Shown here: piece after piece, positions 28,059 through 38,440 of the stretch
Layout of the letters: each line of letters starts with the position of its first letter
Position numbering within the stretch: position 1 is the stretch's first letter
Origin: a virus
Virus record (IMG/VR): IMGVR_UViG_3300006072_000603
Location: 1-47,473 of that record
Direction: 5' to 3' (one strand)
DNA length: 47,473 bases
The notes under the pieces: generated by a model
Databases searched by the model: none
What the model was told of the DNA's origin: nothing
What the model saw: the letters and a program-made list of their open reading frames with translations, nothing else
Program-made: the position numbers and the translations under genes

Positions 28059-28509
28059 GACCCATCTTCTTGCCAGCCGCGGCAGCTTTTTGGAACTTTT
28101 CTTTACCGTATTTTTTACGGCCGATTGCTGCTGCTAAAGCACCAGGATTCTTAACACCAGCTTTATGAGCTAGTTCACCTTTAAGCTTTGCAAAGCCTTC
28201 GTATTTTTCTTCTAGTTCAAGAGTATTCTCTTCATCAAGACCTTCGAAGTCTTCGTCTGTTAAAGACTCGATGATAGATGCTAATTCATCTGTATCGATC
28301 TCTTCTGCAAAGAGTTCTACTTCCTCTTCAACAACTTCTGCTTCTTGTTCTGATTGTTCTGTTGCAAACATACCCTTAGCAACGTTAACTCTCATATCTT
28401 CTAGTCTTGTAGAGATACGTGTAGCCATTTCTGCTTGAAACGCTGCATCGATAGCTTGTGAATCACCAGAATCGATAGCTTGAATTAAGTCTTGTACGCC
28501 TTGTGACAT
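28051..28509 (-). CDS. Prohead core-like protein (gp67/gp68 position)
   Basis: 152 aa, very acidic middle (EAEVVEEEVELFAEEIDTDE...) like T4 core proteins. N-terminal SQGVQDLIQAIDSGDSQAID then ATRISTRLEDMRVNVAKGMF; C-terminal KAGVKNPGALAAAIGRKKYG is a module I have seen repeatedly in T4-like phage head proteins. Likely a scaffold-core component cleaved by gp21. Coupled to the portal gene by TAATG. Confidence 0.65.
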   Translation of the reverse strand: MSQGVQDLIQAIDSGDSQAIDAAFQAEMATRISTRLEDMRVNVAKGMFATEQSEQEAEVVEEEVELFAEEIDTDELASIIESLTDEDFEGLDEENTLELEEKYEGFAKLKGELAHKAGVKNPGALAAAIGRKKYGKEKFQKAAAAGKKMGHE

Positions 28510-30089
28510 TATACTTCTCCTTTAGTTTTATTTGGTGGTGGTAGTGATGGTGCGGTTGGACCTGCGCCCATTCCACTATCAACTGGAACACCGTTTTGCA
28601 TAGCCATCATGGCCTGAATCTCTTCTTGTTCTGCGTTAATCTGTTTCTCTATCTCTTCAATCTCTTCTTCAGACTGCTTGAGTACATGACGTTTTACAAA
28701 CTCCATGCTGTAGAACGTACCAATATATGGCTGTATCTGGCTTAACGTACTGATCCTATTAGACAACACCTCGGCTTCTTTTAACTCTGCAAAGTGGTTG
28801 TCTTCTTGGAAGTCAAACCGTATATCTTGTACGATCAATGGCCATTCATCTGGTCTAATGATCTGTTTTGCAATCAATTGTACCCTAAGAGCTTCAGCAA
28901 ACAACACAGAGAACTTACGTCTAACGCGTTCAATGAACTTATTGAACTTGATCTCATCTCTTGTTACTTCTGTAGTTCTACCAAGACTAAAACCTTCTTG
29001 TGATTGTAACCTTCCAATAGGTACATTCAAGCATTGATATAGTTTATTTTGGAAATATTGTATGTCTTCGATCTGACCGAGGTTTTGACCGCCGGAAAGG
29101 GTAGTGATTTCAGTACCTTTTCCACCTTCTCTTCGAGGCATCCAAAAGTCTTCCATCATAGAGAGGTGTTTACGGTCGTCTCGTATCTCGCCAGTGGCTG
29201 CATCGTAGACAACTTTATTTCTATACTTGTTCATGATATCATTGACGTACTGCTCAGCTTTAAGCTTTGGCAAGTTACCTACGTCAATGTAAAATATACG
29301 TCTTTCAGGTGCTCGCGATACCCTGTAAATAACTAGAGCATCTTCGATCATCTTTAATTGGTTTACAGGTTTGATCGCTTTATGTAGGTAACCTAACATT
29401 GAGTTAGAGTTAGCATCGATCAGTCCTGAAGGACAGTAGATTACCGAATCAATCGATAACTTAACGCCTTGACTTGTATTCTCGTTGATACCCTTATCGT
29501 TATAGATATAGAACTCTTCTATGCCTACTACGACGTCGATACCCTTATCGTTCTTACCTTTCTTGATATTCTTGATACGTCTGATCTTGCGTGGATCAAT
29601 GAAACGTAGTTCTTGAATACCGTTCTTAAGGTTCTCTTCATCTAATAGTATGTGATAGTAAAGTCTACCATCCACATACCAAGACCTAAATATATCGTGA
29701 CCTTTTGTACCAAACTTATAAAGCTTAAGTATCTCATCAAACTCTGCCTGTATCATCTTCTTTACAGAACTAGATAAGTTTACATCATCTAGTACTACCT
29801 CTACAGGAGCTTCGTCTGAATTAGCTACGATAGCTTCATTAACAATGTCTTCCACGGCATTATCACAGTCGCCGTATTGGGAGATCTCCCTATAACGACG
29901 GATTAAGTCGTTCTCATTTTTGATAACACCTTCAAGGTCTACAGTCATGCCGTAGTAGGCAGCTGCAGCTCCTAGTGTAGATATTACCGTGGAACCATCA
30001 TCAGGAGCCGGGGTAACAACCTCAGCTCCAGGTCTTATCTTTCTCTTGTCTTTCTCAGCACGATTTATTTCAAATCCAAATATTTGCAT
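28509..30089 (-). CDS. 20: Portal vertex protein (gp20)
   Basis: 526 aa. Characteristic segments: YREISQYGDCDNAVEDIVNE, YYHILLDEENLKNGIQELRF, IDPRKIRRIKNIKKG, LVIYRVSRAPERRIFYIDVG, EDFWMPRREGGKGTEITTL and QSQEGFSLGRTTEVTRDEIK. Dodecameric ring at one capsid vertex: nucleates prohead assembly, docks the terminase and joins the neck. Same length as T4 gp20 (524 aa). Confidence 0.97.
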   Translation of the reverse strand: MQIFGFEINRAEKDKRKIRPGAEVVTPAPDDGSTVISTLGAAAAYYGMTVDLEGVIKNENDLIRRYREISQYGDCDNAVEDIVNEAIVANSDEAPVEVVLDDVNLSSSVKKMIQAEFDEILKLYKFGTKGHDIFRSWYVDGRLYYHILLDEENLKNGIQELRFIDPRKIRRIKNIKKGKNDKGIDVVVGIEEFYIYNDKGINENTSQGVKLSIDSVIYCPSGLIDANSNSMLGYLHKAIKPVNQLKMIEDALVIYRVSRAPERRIFYIDVGNLPKLKAEQYVNDIMNKYRNKVVYDAATGEIRDDRKHLSMMEDFWMPRREGGKGTEITTLSGGQNLGQIEDIQYFQNKLYQCLNVPIGRLQSQEGFSLGRTTEVTRDEIKFNKFIERVRRKFSVLFAEALRVQLIAKQIIRPDEWPLIVQDIRFDFQEDNHFAELKEAEVLSNRISTLSQIQPYIGTFYSMEFVKRHVLKQSEEEIEEIEKQINAEQEEIQAMMAMQNGVPVDSGMGAGPTAPSLPPPNKTKGEV

Positions 30090-30122
30090 TATATAACCTT
30101 TATAATATTAATTTCCCGCCAA

Positions 30123-30719
30123 TTAGATTGGTAATGGGAATGTACCTACTGGTGTAGTTACAGAAGCATTAACGCCGAAAGCGCTGGTACCGACTGTAGT
30201 ATTAGAAGTCCAGTAGTTGTAGTTAAACTCAACGTCGAACATTTCAATTTGATTGTTGGCATCATAGTCAAGTGTAATTTGGCCCACTGATGTAGGATAC
30301 GCATCATGGAACTTATATGACTTGATTGTTGCGCCGTTACGATCTAATTGATTAACTATTAAGTCAACTTGATAAGCTCGTGGGTTTGTAAGACCGTTTG
30401 TTTGTGCGTTGTTCATGATACCATCTGACCATTTTTCCATAGCATCCCTGATCAAGAACGTTGTATCGTTATAGATCGTTACTGTCCATGGAGCAAATGC
30501 TCTTTCACCTGCAAAGTTAACTTGACGGCCTCTGTATAAGATCTGCATGTTCTCTACTGTAGAAGCTGGTAATGTAGTAGCTTTACATAAGAACTGTGAA
30601 CTTAAACCTACAGCCGCACCAGTTTGTACGAATGCTGGGAATGTTAATTGAACATTAAACTGGTTGGGACGAGCTCCGCCACCAATCAGTTGTGCTTTAA
30701 AATCGCTAATGTTTGCCAT
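30123..30719 (-). CDS. 19: Tail tube protein (gp19)
   Basis: 198 aa. FKAQLIGGGARPNQFNVQLT, CKATTLPASTVENMQILYRG, RQVNFAGERAFAPWTVTIYN and YPTSVGQITLDYDANNQIEM match tail-tube proteins of marine T4-like phages; T4 gp19 is 163 aa. Stacked hexameric rings form the DNA channel inside the sheath. AAAGGA precedes ATG 30719; own late promoter at 30746-30753. Confidence 0.95.
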   Translation of the reverse strand: MANISDFKAQLIGGGARPNQFNVQLTFPAFVQTGAAVGLSSQFLCKATTLPASTVENMQILYRGRQVNFAGERAFAPWTVTIYNDTTFLIRDAMEKWSDGIMNNAQTNGLTNPRAYQVDLIVNQLDRNGATIKSYKFHDAYPTSVGQITLDYDANNQIEMFDVEFNYNYWTSNTTVGTSAFGVNASVTTPVGTFPLPI

Positions 30720-30745
30720 ATTTTATCCTTTATTTTTCCTATTAT

Positions 30746-30753
30746 TATTTATA
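30746..30753 (-). promoter_or_regulatory. Late promoter (TATAAATA) for gp19
   Basis: Exact late box on the minus strand ~27 bases before gp19, in the gap after gp18. Confidence 0.85.
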
Positions 30754-30755
30754 TG

Positions 30756-32465
30756 TTATGCACCGATTTCAGAGAAACTTACTGAAGATCTTGCTGCAAT
30801 AAAGTTCAATGTAATGAAGTTGATTGAACGGTTAGGTTTAATATAGATATCGGCAACAAATTGGTTAGCGTCGATAACTTGACCTGTATTATTTGTATCG
30901 TCACAAACAACTGCAAAGTCAGTAACACCACGTCTACCTTGAACGTCTCTTAAGTAAGGAGTGATCAAGTTAACGAACTGAGCTCTTGTAAAGCTGTCAT
31001 TAAACTCAAATAATTGGTACTTAGCTGCAACTGCAATAGCTTTTTCAAGTACGATGAATAACCTACGTACGTTGATACGATCAAATGCGCTTGGTTTAGC
31101 AAGCAATGTCTTATCACCGTAGAGGATTGTACCTTGACCAGGGAATGTTACTACTGGGTTTACACCAGCTGCATATAACATGTCTCTGTCTGTTTGCATT
31201 GGGTTAACTGCAAGCTTAACAACGTTCTTAATTTGACCTCTGTTGAAGCCACCTGGTGACCACCATGGATCATTTGTATGATCTGTACGGGCGCATAGAC
31301 CAGCAACGTCACCGTTTAATGGAACCCATCTGTATACGTCGTTGTATCTATCGTATTGGTATTTGTAACCAGAATCTAACACTGCATAAGAAGTGCTTGA
31401 TAATGAGTTTCTAAACGTTACGATGTTATCGATAGCATTAGCAGCTCCTGGAGTAATGATGTCATTACTTGGATCTAATGGAGAGATGAACACAACGCAG
31501 TCAAGTCTTGTCTCTGCTACGTTACTGATAACGTATTGAGCGACAGTTGAAGAAACTTTACCTGTTGGGATCAACGCGATGTCGTATTGATCTGCATTAG
31601 CAAATATATCAAAGCCATCTTGTAATTCACCGTCTGTAGCAGCAAAGTCATCTACACCGCCTAAGAGCGTCTTAGTAACGACAGCTGAAAGGTCTTTAAA
31701 GCCATTGTTAAGAGCTACAGAGCCCCAAGCCACGCCGCTTGTACCAACTCCATTGACTGAAGTAGATACTGATGTTGTATGATCCATCCACCAGATGTAT
31801 TGTGATTGGCTGTTGATTACGTTCTTATAGTAGTTGTTTGTACCATTTGTTTGTACTGCGTCTGATGCTTTAGATACGTATGAGTATTTTTCTAAGATAG
31901 CACCGATAGTACCAGTCCATAGACCATGTGCATCTACTACAACGATATGGAGTTCGTCATTTGAACCACCAACTGATGCTGCGTATGTAGATGTAGAAGG
32001 AGCCAATGGGAACTCTGACTCATATTCCCAACCTGAGAAGGTTGTTGCATCAGCCATTGAAACTGTGATTGAGTTACCTAATGCACCTGGGTACTTAGCA
32101 GCCCATTCACCTACAGAAGCTTCGCCAGCAGCAAAGTTTTCTAGGTAATGATCTTGGTTTTTAATCTTAATAGCTGTTCCAGAAGCTACTGCATTTTTAG
32201 CATTAGTAGTGTCTACTCGAACGGTTAATAGGTTATTTGTGTAAGCAAGGAAATTTGCTGCAGTGAAAAATGATTGCGCTGTCGCATCTGTTGGTCCACC
32301 AAAACGTTGGACTAAAATTGTTTCAGATGAGATTGTAACAGGATCTAATACGGGACCCCAAGCAAACACACCAGCGAAAGCACCTGTAGATGTTGAAACT
32401 GCAGGAACGATCTCTGAAAAATCTTTTTCTACTACCGCAACTCCTGGAGATAATTGGAACGGCAT
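30756..32465 (-). CDS. 18: Contractile tail sheath protein (gp18)
   Basis: 569 aa. N-terminal LSPGVAVVEKDFSEIVPAVS with STGAFAGVFAWGPV; C-terminal FDRINVRRLFIVLEKAIAVA, NDSFTRAQFVNLITPYLRDV and DFAVVCDDTNNT are the conserved sheath core that contracts. The middle (residues ~110-300) is the variable surface domain. AAGGAGA precedes ATG 32465; late promoter at 32526-32533. T4 gp18 is 659 aa. Confidence 0.97.
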   Translation of the reverse strand: MPFQLSPGVAVVEKDFSEIVPAVSTSTGAFAGVFAWGPVLDPVTISSETILVQRFGGPTDATAQSFFTAANFLAYTNNLLTVRVDTTNAKNAVASGTAIKIKNQDHYLENFAAGEASVGEWAAKYPGALGNSITVSMADATTFSGWEYESEFPLAPSTSTYAASVGGSNDELHIVVVDAHGLWTGTIGAILEKYSYVSKASDAVQTNGTNNYYKNVINSQSQYIWWMDHTTSVSTSVNGVGTSGVAWGSVALNNGFKDLSAVVTKTLLGGVDDFAATDGELQDGFDIFANADQYDIALIPTGKVSSTVAQYVISNVAETRLDCVVFISPLDPSNDIITPGAANAIDNIVTFRNSLSSTSYAVLDSGYKYQYDRYNDVYRWVPLNGDVAGLCARTDHTNDPWWSPGGFNRGQIKNVVKLAVNPMQTDRDMLYAAGVNPVVTFPGQGTILYGDKTLLAKPSAFDRINVRRLFIVLEKAIAVAAKYQLFEFNDSFTRAQFVNLITPYLRDVQGRRGVTDFAVVCDDTNNTGQVIDANQFVADIYIKPNRSINFITLNFIAARSSVSFSEIGA

Positions 32466-32525
32466 TTTTTTGTTTCTCCTTAAATTATGATTTTTATGAT
32501 ATAGTTAGAGTCACCTCTACACATA

Positions 32526-32533
32526 TATTTATA
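32526..32533 (-). promoter_or_regulatory. Late promoter (TATAAATA) for gp18
   Basis: Exact late box on the minus strand ~60 bases before gp18, just after the gp17 stop region. Confidence 0.85.
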
Positions 32534-32537
32534 AGTC

Positions 32538-34127
32538 TTAAAAATTCAATAGGACCTGTTCGTCCTGACCGCCCCTACCATCATCCATGAATCCGAATGG
32601 GGTCAGCTCATCCTCTATCTGTTTGATACGATTCTCATACATTATCTCTCTCAAGTTAACGTTGTTGAGCTCTTTAAAGTATGGGTTGGTGGTCAGCCAA
32701 CTAAATAGTACTAAAGTCATGACCAAATCATCATGATACCCTTCATCCGCCTCGTAAGAGCCTTTGTTGTTCTCGATGAAGGTCGAGATCTCAGCTATGG
32801 TGTCCATGTCCTGTATAAGCAGCTTGTTCTCTTCCACCAAAGACTTGAAATTCATACAACCAATACGTTTTACTTTCTTATCAGTGTTGACACCTAGTTG
32901 AGTCTTACCTCCACCAAAGCCACCTGACACTACTTGACCGTCTACGCCTCTATTGACAAACAATAGGTTATCATACTCCATCTCACCGTATAGGATCTGC
33001 GCTACTTGTTCTGAGGAGTTAACCTCAAGCAATACGTATGCTTTATTATACTCTGTCGCTACTTTGTATATGACTGAAGGGAATAGCATAGGGCTAATCT
33101 GGTTGTCCCTATACTTTGCCACTTGCTTGTATGGTGCTGCTGTCACGTCTATGATTGAGAATGATGAGAAGTCACCTCCCACACCCTTTGCAGTATCAGC
33201 CACTAAGCAATAGCTATGATCCTTGATAGGCTTTTCATATACATCAAGGCCATCCTTACTATGTATAATGAAGCCAGCAGATAGCCTCCCGATCACATCG
33301 GCACGCACCAGAGTGAGTGCAGAACCAAGGAAGTTACACATAACCTCTTGGTTATATTTTAGTTCACCAAGCTGTCTCCTTTGCTCCTCTGCCCACTTCT
33401 CATCCCTACCTGGGATTCGTGTGTACGGGATATATAATGGAACAAAGTCATTGCGCTTATTTTCTGCATCGTTCCAAAACTTCCAGAAGTGGTTGTAACC
33501 TAATGGAGTAGAGCTTAGTAATATCTTTGTCGTTTCACCTGCAGATATCGTTGGGTAGACTGAAGTAAAGAAGTCATCAGCTACGTTGTTAGGTATGATC
33601 GCGGCTTCGTCCACATACAGCATGTTGACAGATTTACCTCGGATACCAGAAGATGTTGTAGCTGCAGTGAACACCTTTGAATTGTTCTCAAGTTCTATAT
33701 CTCCCTTGTTCCATGTAGTAACACCCTGTTGTAACCACATAGGTAAGTTCTCATACATCAGCTGATACCTGTATAAGACCTCACGGGCGGCGGTGGCTTT
33801 GTTTGCCAAGATCGCGACTTGCTTCGATTCCTGAAATAGTGTATACCATAAAATATATGCTGCACTAGTTGTCGTCTTACCTTGTTGACGACCTTCCATA
33901 AGGATAACTTTTCTATTCTCATGTATAACCTTCACCTTTTCCTTTTGGCAATCATATAGTTTAAAATCAATAAGACCATGATCAAGTGATATGATCTTAC
34001 AATAAGTTTCAATAAAGTAGATCGGGTCGGCAGCACACTTCATGTACTCCTTGACTTGATCCTCAGTAAAAGGGATGTTGACACCAGCAGCCTTTAACTG
34101 ACTATTGGCGTTGTAGTTCTTTGACAT
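32538..34127 (-). CDS. 17: Terminase large subunit (gp17)
   Basis: 529 aa. ATPase domain: Walker A ILMEGRQQGKTTTSAAYILW, Walker B MLYVDEAAIIPNN, coupling motif ILLSSTPLGYNHFWKF. C-terminal RNase H-like nuclease: LVADTAKGVGGDFSSFSIID (first catalytic Asp) and DEGYHDDLVMTLVLF (later acidic pair). It cuts concatemeric DNA and packages it into the prohead through gp20. Overlaps gp15 by one base; no gp16 gene lies between, unlike T4. Confidence 0.97.
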   Translation of the reverse strand: MSKNYNANSQLKAAGVNIPFTEDQVKEYMKCAADPIYFIETYCKIISLDHGLIDFKLYDCQKEKVKVIHENRKVILMEGRQQGKTTTSAAYILWYTLFQESKQVAILANKATAAREVLYRYQLMYENLPMWLQQGVTTWNKGDIELENNSKVFTAATTSSGIRGKSVNMLYVDEAAIIPNNVADDFFTSVYPTISAGETTKILLSSTPLGYNHFWKFWNDAENKRNDFVPLYIPYTRIPGRDEKWAEEQRRQLGELKYNQEVMCNFLGSALTLVRADVIGRLSAGFIIHSKDGLDVYEKPIKDHSYCLVADTAKGVGGDFSSFSIIDVTAAPYKQVAKYRDNQISPMLFPSVIYKVATEYNKAYVLLEVNSSEQVAQILYGEMEYDNLLFVNRGVDGQVVSGGFGGGKTQLGVNTDKKVKRIGCMNFKSLVEENKLLIQDMDTIAEISTFIENNKGSYEADEGYHDDLVMTLVLFSWLTTNPYFKELNNVNLREIMYENRIKQIEDELTPFGFMDDGRGGQDEQVLLNF

Positions 34128-34869
34128 TAGAATTGAGCTTCCCAGTTCTCAGTCACTGGAGCAGTTGGAGAGTCAGCTGTTGCAGTATACTTATTGATAG
34201 GATCTGCACCTTCTTGTTGTGATACGTTCGCCTTAACAGTGGTGATGAGGCTTTGATCTTGTACTGGGCCATACATGCTAGTCTTGATAGTAAACGATAG
34301 TGTATGGACTACGAAGCGTCTCTCAGTAAATTGACCATCATAGTTATCTTCGACAGTTACGCTGTTTAATATGATCGGTATACGTTGTGTGATCTCTACA
34401 CTCGGTAAAGCATTGATTGCTAAAGAGTATTCTGGATTAAACGTAGGTAAGATTTGCTCGATGATCTGCATCGCGTCTTCCTGCGTCTTTGTCAACACAT
34501 ACAGGTTGATGTTTATATTGTATGGCGTTGGAGATAATACAGACTTACGGATAGGGTTTGATGCAGTACTCTCGTCTGTACAATTAATCATCTGCATCTT
34601 ATTGGTCTTACGTGAAGAGTCGTATGTATAACCAGTTATCTCAAATGATAGTCTTGGTAAAGATATGTAGGTATTATTTGTTAAGTTTGGGTCTTGCTCG
34701 ATACGAAGCAGCCACTTCTCCTTAGGAGCATAGGCAAGCGGGACGGCAAGGGTTTGTACCACGTTACCGTTGTTGTCTTCTCGAGCTATCTTGATATCAG
34801 AGAATAAACGACCAAACGCAACGATCGTCTTTCGTATGGTACCATGATAGTATGTTAACCCATTAAGCA

Positions 34870-34870
<1 letters not shown>
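34127..34870 (-). CDS. 15: Tail sheath stabiliser / completion protein (gp15)
   Basis: 247 aa. LTYYHGTIRKTIVAFGRLFS, IARED, PLAYAPKEKWLLRIEQDPNL and PRLSFEITGYTYDSSRKTNK are diagnostic of the T4 gp15 family, the hexameric ring that caps the sheath and joins it to the neck. The C-terminal ~35 residues are a polar extension. Coupled to the 64-aa gene by TAATG. Confidence 0.93.
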
Positions 34871-36200
<1,330 letters not shown>

Positions 36201-36201
36201 A

Positions 36202-37221
36202 CTATCCTAAAAAGAATTCCAACGGAGCAGCCTTATTCAGCATCTCATCTTCGAGGTCTTTGATCTCCGCTATAGCTTCTGAATATAGAGAAGCCCCATC
36301 AAGGATCACACCGCCTGGTAGTTGGATATTACCAAACTTCTTGATGTTTGTAGCCCATTGGCGTTTGAATAGTGCTGTAACGTAGTGACGGAACCAAGGT
36401 TCATTCCATACTTTACTGAAAGTTGCTGGGTCAAGAGCTCTGTAGCACTCAACAACGATGAAGTCACCGATAGTCAACGCAGAGTCCCAGTTAACATCAA
36501 GGCTTAACCTACCCATCATACGGTTAAACCTATATAGTGGATAGCCGTTTAGTTCTAGGTTAAGTAGAGAGATGTGTGACATAACAGTCTTATAGTAGAT
36601 CAATGACGTTGAAGTCAAGTCATATAAGTCGTTAAGTCTTAGTTGATATTGTAAGTCAAATAAGTTCTTTGAGCTGGATGCTGCATTAAACGGGATGACT
36701 CTTGTGATACCATAGATGTAGTCTGGTAGCGGGAAGTAATGTAGGTCATATGTACCTAATACTGCTCCGTCTGCAGATATAACCGCTGTCGCTCCATTAG
36801 ATCCGGTGATGGTCTCACCTACTATGAATGCTGGTAGAAGCTCTGAAGTAAATTGATTTTGAGATGTAGTACCATCATTTTGGCCTGCTATCGTCATGTT
36901 TTGACATACGATCTGTGTATCTACAGGATTACGACCATACTGCATGCATACCTTAGCTGTTGCACCAGATGTGCTTCCAGTGATCTTTGTACCTATGGGG
37001 AAATCAGTTTGTGTAGGAGTAGTGATGTTGATGATTGAGCCAGTGATCTGTGCTTTAAGATACATACGTTCTGCACCATCAAAGTGGTATTGGTTCCAAT
37101 AGTCAAGAGCTTCATCGATACGCTCATTTAGTTGGACATCGTCCACGTTGATTTCAACTACTGGTTCGCCTAGAGCTCTAAGGCAATATTGAGTTAATTC
37201 TTCTCTGCTAGTAACGGCCAT
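36202..37221 (-). CDS. 13: Neck protein (gp13)
   Basis: 339 aa. REELTQYCLRALGEPVVEIN, ERIDEALDYWNQYHFDGAER and RALDPATFSKVWNEPWFRHY are typical of T4 gp13, the neck ring completing DNA-filled heads. A ~90-residue insertion after residue 60 has beta repeats (GTKITGSTSGATAKV, GETITGSNGATAVI), similar in kind to the one in gp14. AGGAAG precedes ATG 37221; late promoter at 37246-37253. Confidence 0.93.
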   Translation of the reverse strand: MAVTSREELTQYCLRALGEPVVEINVDDVQLNERIDEALDYWNQYHFDGAERMYLKAQITGSIINITTPTQTDFPIGTKITGSTSGATAKVCMQYGRNPVDTQIVCQNMTIAGQNDGTTSQNQFTSELLPAFIVGETITGSNGATAVISADGAVLGTYDLHYFPLPDYIYGITRVIPFNAASSSKNLFDLQYQLRLNDLYDLTSTSLIYYKTVMSHISLLNLELNGYPLYRFNRMMGRLSLDVNWDSALTIGDFIVVECYRALDPATFSKVWNEPWFRHYVTALFKRQWATNIKKFGNIQLPGGVILDGASLYSEAIAEIKDLEDEMLNKAAPLEFFLG

Positions 37222-37245
37222 TATACACTTCCTAGTTTATTGTAT

Positions 37246-37253
37246 TATTTATA
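37246..37253 (-). promoter_or_regulatory. Late promoter (TATAAATA) for gp13 and the neck genes
   Basis: Exact late box on the minus strand 25 bases before gp13, just beyond the stop of the APS-kinase gene. Confidence 0.85.
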
Positions 37254-37254
37254 A

Positions 37255-37659
37255 CTATAAGGTATTTATAATGGAGTGTATAGAGTAATCATGATCCTGG
37301 ATACGAAGGTTATATTTAGTAGGTGGTTCAAATATCTTATCAGTGTCTTCATACTTTGATATGACTACTGTATCCATCCAGATAATAAAGTCAGCATCAA
37401 ATATGTCTCTACTTTCTTGTAATGGAGCTATAAAATCTACGATAGTATAGTCATCATCAACATTAGCTAAGTCGGCTAGTCTTTTGGCTTGTCTAATTCG
37501 TCCTTCATATGAGAAGTCCCAGTCTTGATATAGAGACCTTATCTTATCAGCATTTAACCATGTGACAGACTTTCCTTCTTGTTTAAGACTAGCCTCAAGT
37601 CTACCTGCAAGAGTAGTCTTACCAGATCCAGGAAGACCCATGATTAATATTTTAAACAT
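37255..37659 (-). CDS. Adenylylsulfate (APS) kinase-like protein, short form
   Basis: 134 aa. P-loop ILIMGLPGSGKTTLAGRLEA, then WLNADKIRSLYQDWDFSYEG and RIRQAKRLADLAN, which are the APS-binding D-x-[VI]-R and F-S-x-x-x-R motifs of CysC. APS kinase phosphorylates adenylylsulfate to PAPS, the sulfate donor. It is ~60 residues shorter than bacterial CysC, and the lid/C-terminal part is reduced, so activity is plausible but not certain. It follows the sulfotransferase gene with an 8-base overlap, so the two are translated together. Confidence 0.8.
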   Translation of the reverse strand: MFKILIMGLPGSGKTTLAGRLEASLKQEGKSVTWLNADKIRSLYQDWDFSYEGRIRQAKRLADLANVDDDYTIVDFIAPLQESRDIFDADFIIWMDTVVISKYEDTDKIFEPPTKYNLRIQDHDYSIHSIINTL

Positions 37660-38440
37660 ATTGTTTTTCTATCTCAACGAACCTATTGTATAGCTCTTCA
37701 CCAAGAACTTCCTTTGCAGGCTTTGATATCTTTTCTAGTTTAGGTCTAATAGTATGTAAACCTTCAAATCCCCAAGCTAATAAGTCATCATCGTTGGTGT
37801 CATTCTGGATATTATTAAAGTCGTACTCATGTTTTGGTAACTCTAAGAATTGTTCTATACGAGCGATCTCATGTTTAGGATCGTTAACTATATCATCGTA
37901 CTTAACAACTATGATCTGATCTGGAACATCTTTCTTGATCTGTTGAGCACCTTCCATACAATCTTTAACCATATTAAACCACATCTCTGCCATCCGATTA
38001 TCATCAGTTGCTGGATAACCTTTTAATATAAGGTTCTTATCAAAGTCTGATTTAGTTTGGTTTTTAATGATAGTTAACCAGCTTGCCATGATACTAGGAA
38101 GATCACGTTCCACTACAATAACCTTGATCTTTTCCCCGAATAAAGCATTGACTGTAGGCATGTTTTTAGCCCATCCACGACCTTTATCTATGATGATTGG
38201 TTCTGACCTATGCTGCCAAAATGCCGGTAATATCGCCTTAGTTAAGTTTCTTGCTTGTTCTTCAAAGTAGTTAGCTTTAACTGTTGGATCCTCTCTCCAC
38301 GCTTCTTGCATCTTTACTGCTACGTTAAGCATAGGAGAAGTAGGAGTTACGTATATCGCTGGGTTTTGGTTAAGTATTGAAGATAAGACTGTTGAGCCAG
38401 ATCTTGGCAATCCCGATAGAAAGTGTAATTTTTGTTTCAT
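37652..38440 (-). CDS. PAPS-dependent sulfotransferase
   Basis: 262 aa. KLHFLSGLPRSGSTVLSSIL is the 5'-phosphosulfate-binding P-loop of sulfotransferases; VIVVERDLPSIMASWL gives the 3'-phosphate-binding Arg/Ser region, and IIVVKYDDIVNDPKHEIARI is the conserved [VI]-K-Y-E/D-D-L motif. It transfers sulfate to a hydroxyl, likely on a sugar or tyrosine. Its neighbour makes PAPS, and the surrounding glycosyltransferases suggest a glycan acceptor. A late box (38484-38491) lies ahead of it inside the previous gene. Confidence 0.85.
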   Translation of the reverse strand: MKQKLHFLSGLPRSGSTVLSSILNQNPAIYVTPTSPMLNVAVKMQEAWREDPTVKANYFEEQARNLTKAILPAFWQHRSEPIIIDKGRGWAKNMPTVNALFGEKIKVIVVERDLPSIMASWLTIIKNQTKSDFDKNLILKGYPATDDNRMAEMWFNMVKDCMEGAQQIKKDVPDQIIVVKYDDIVNDPKHEIARIEQFLELPKHEYDFNNIQNDTNDDDLLAWGFEGLHTIRPKLEKISKPAKEVLGEELYNRFVEIEKQYV

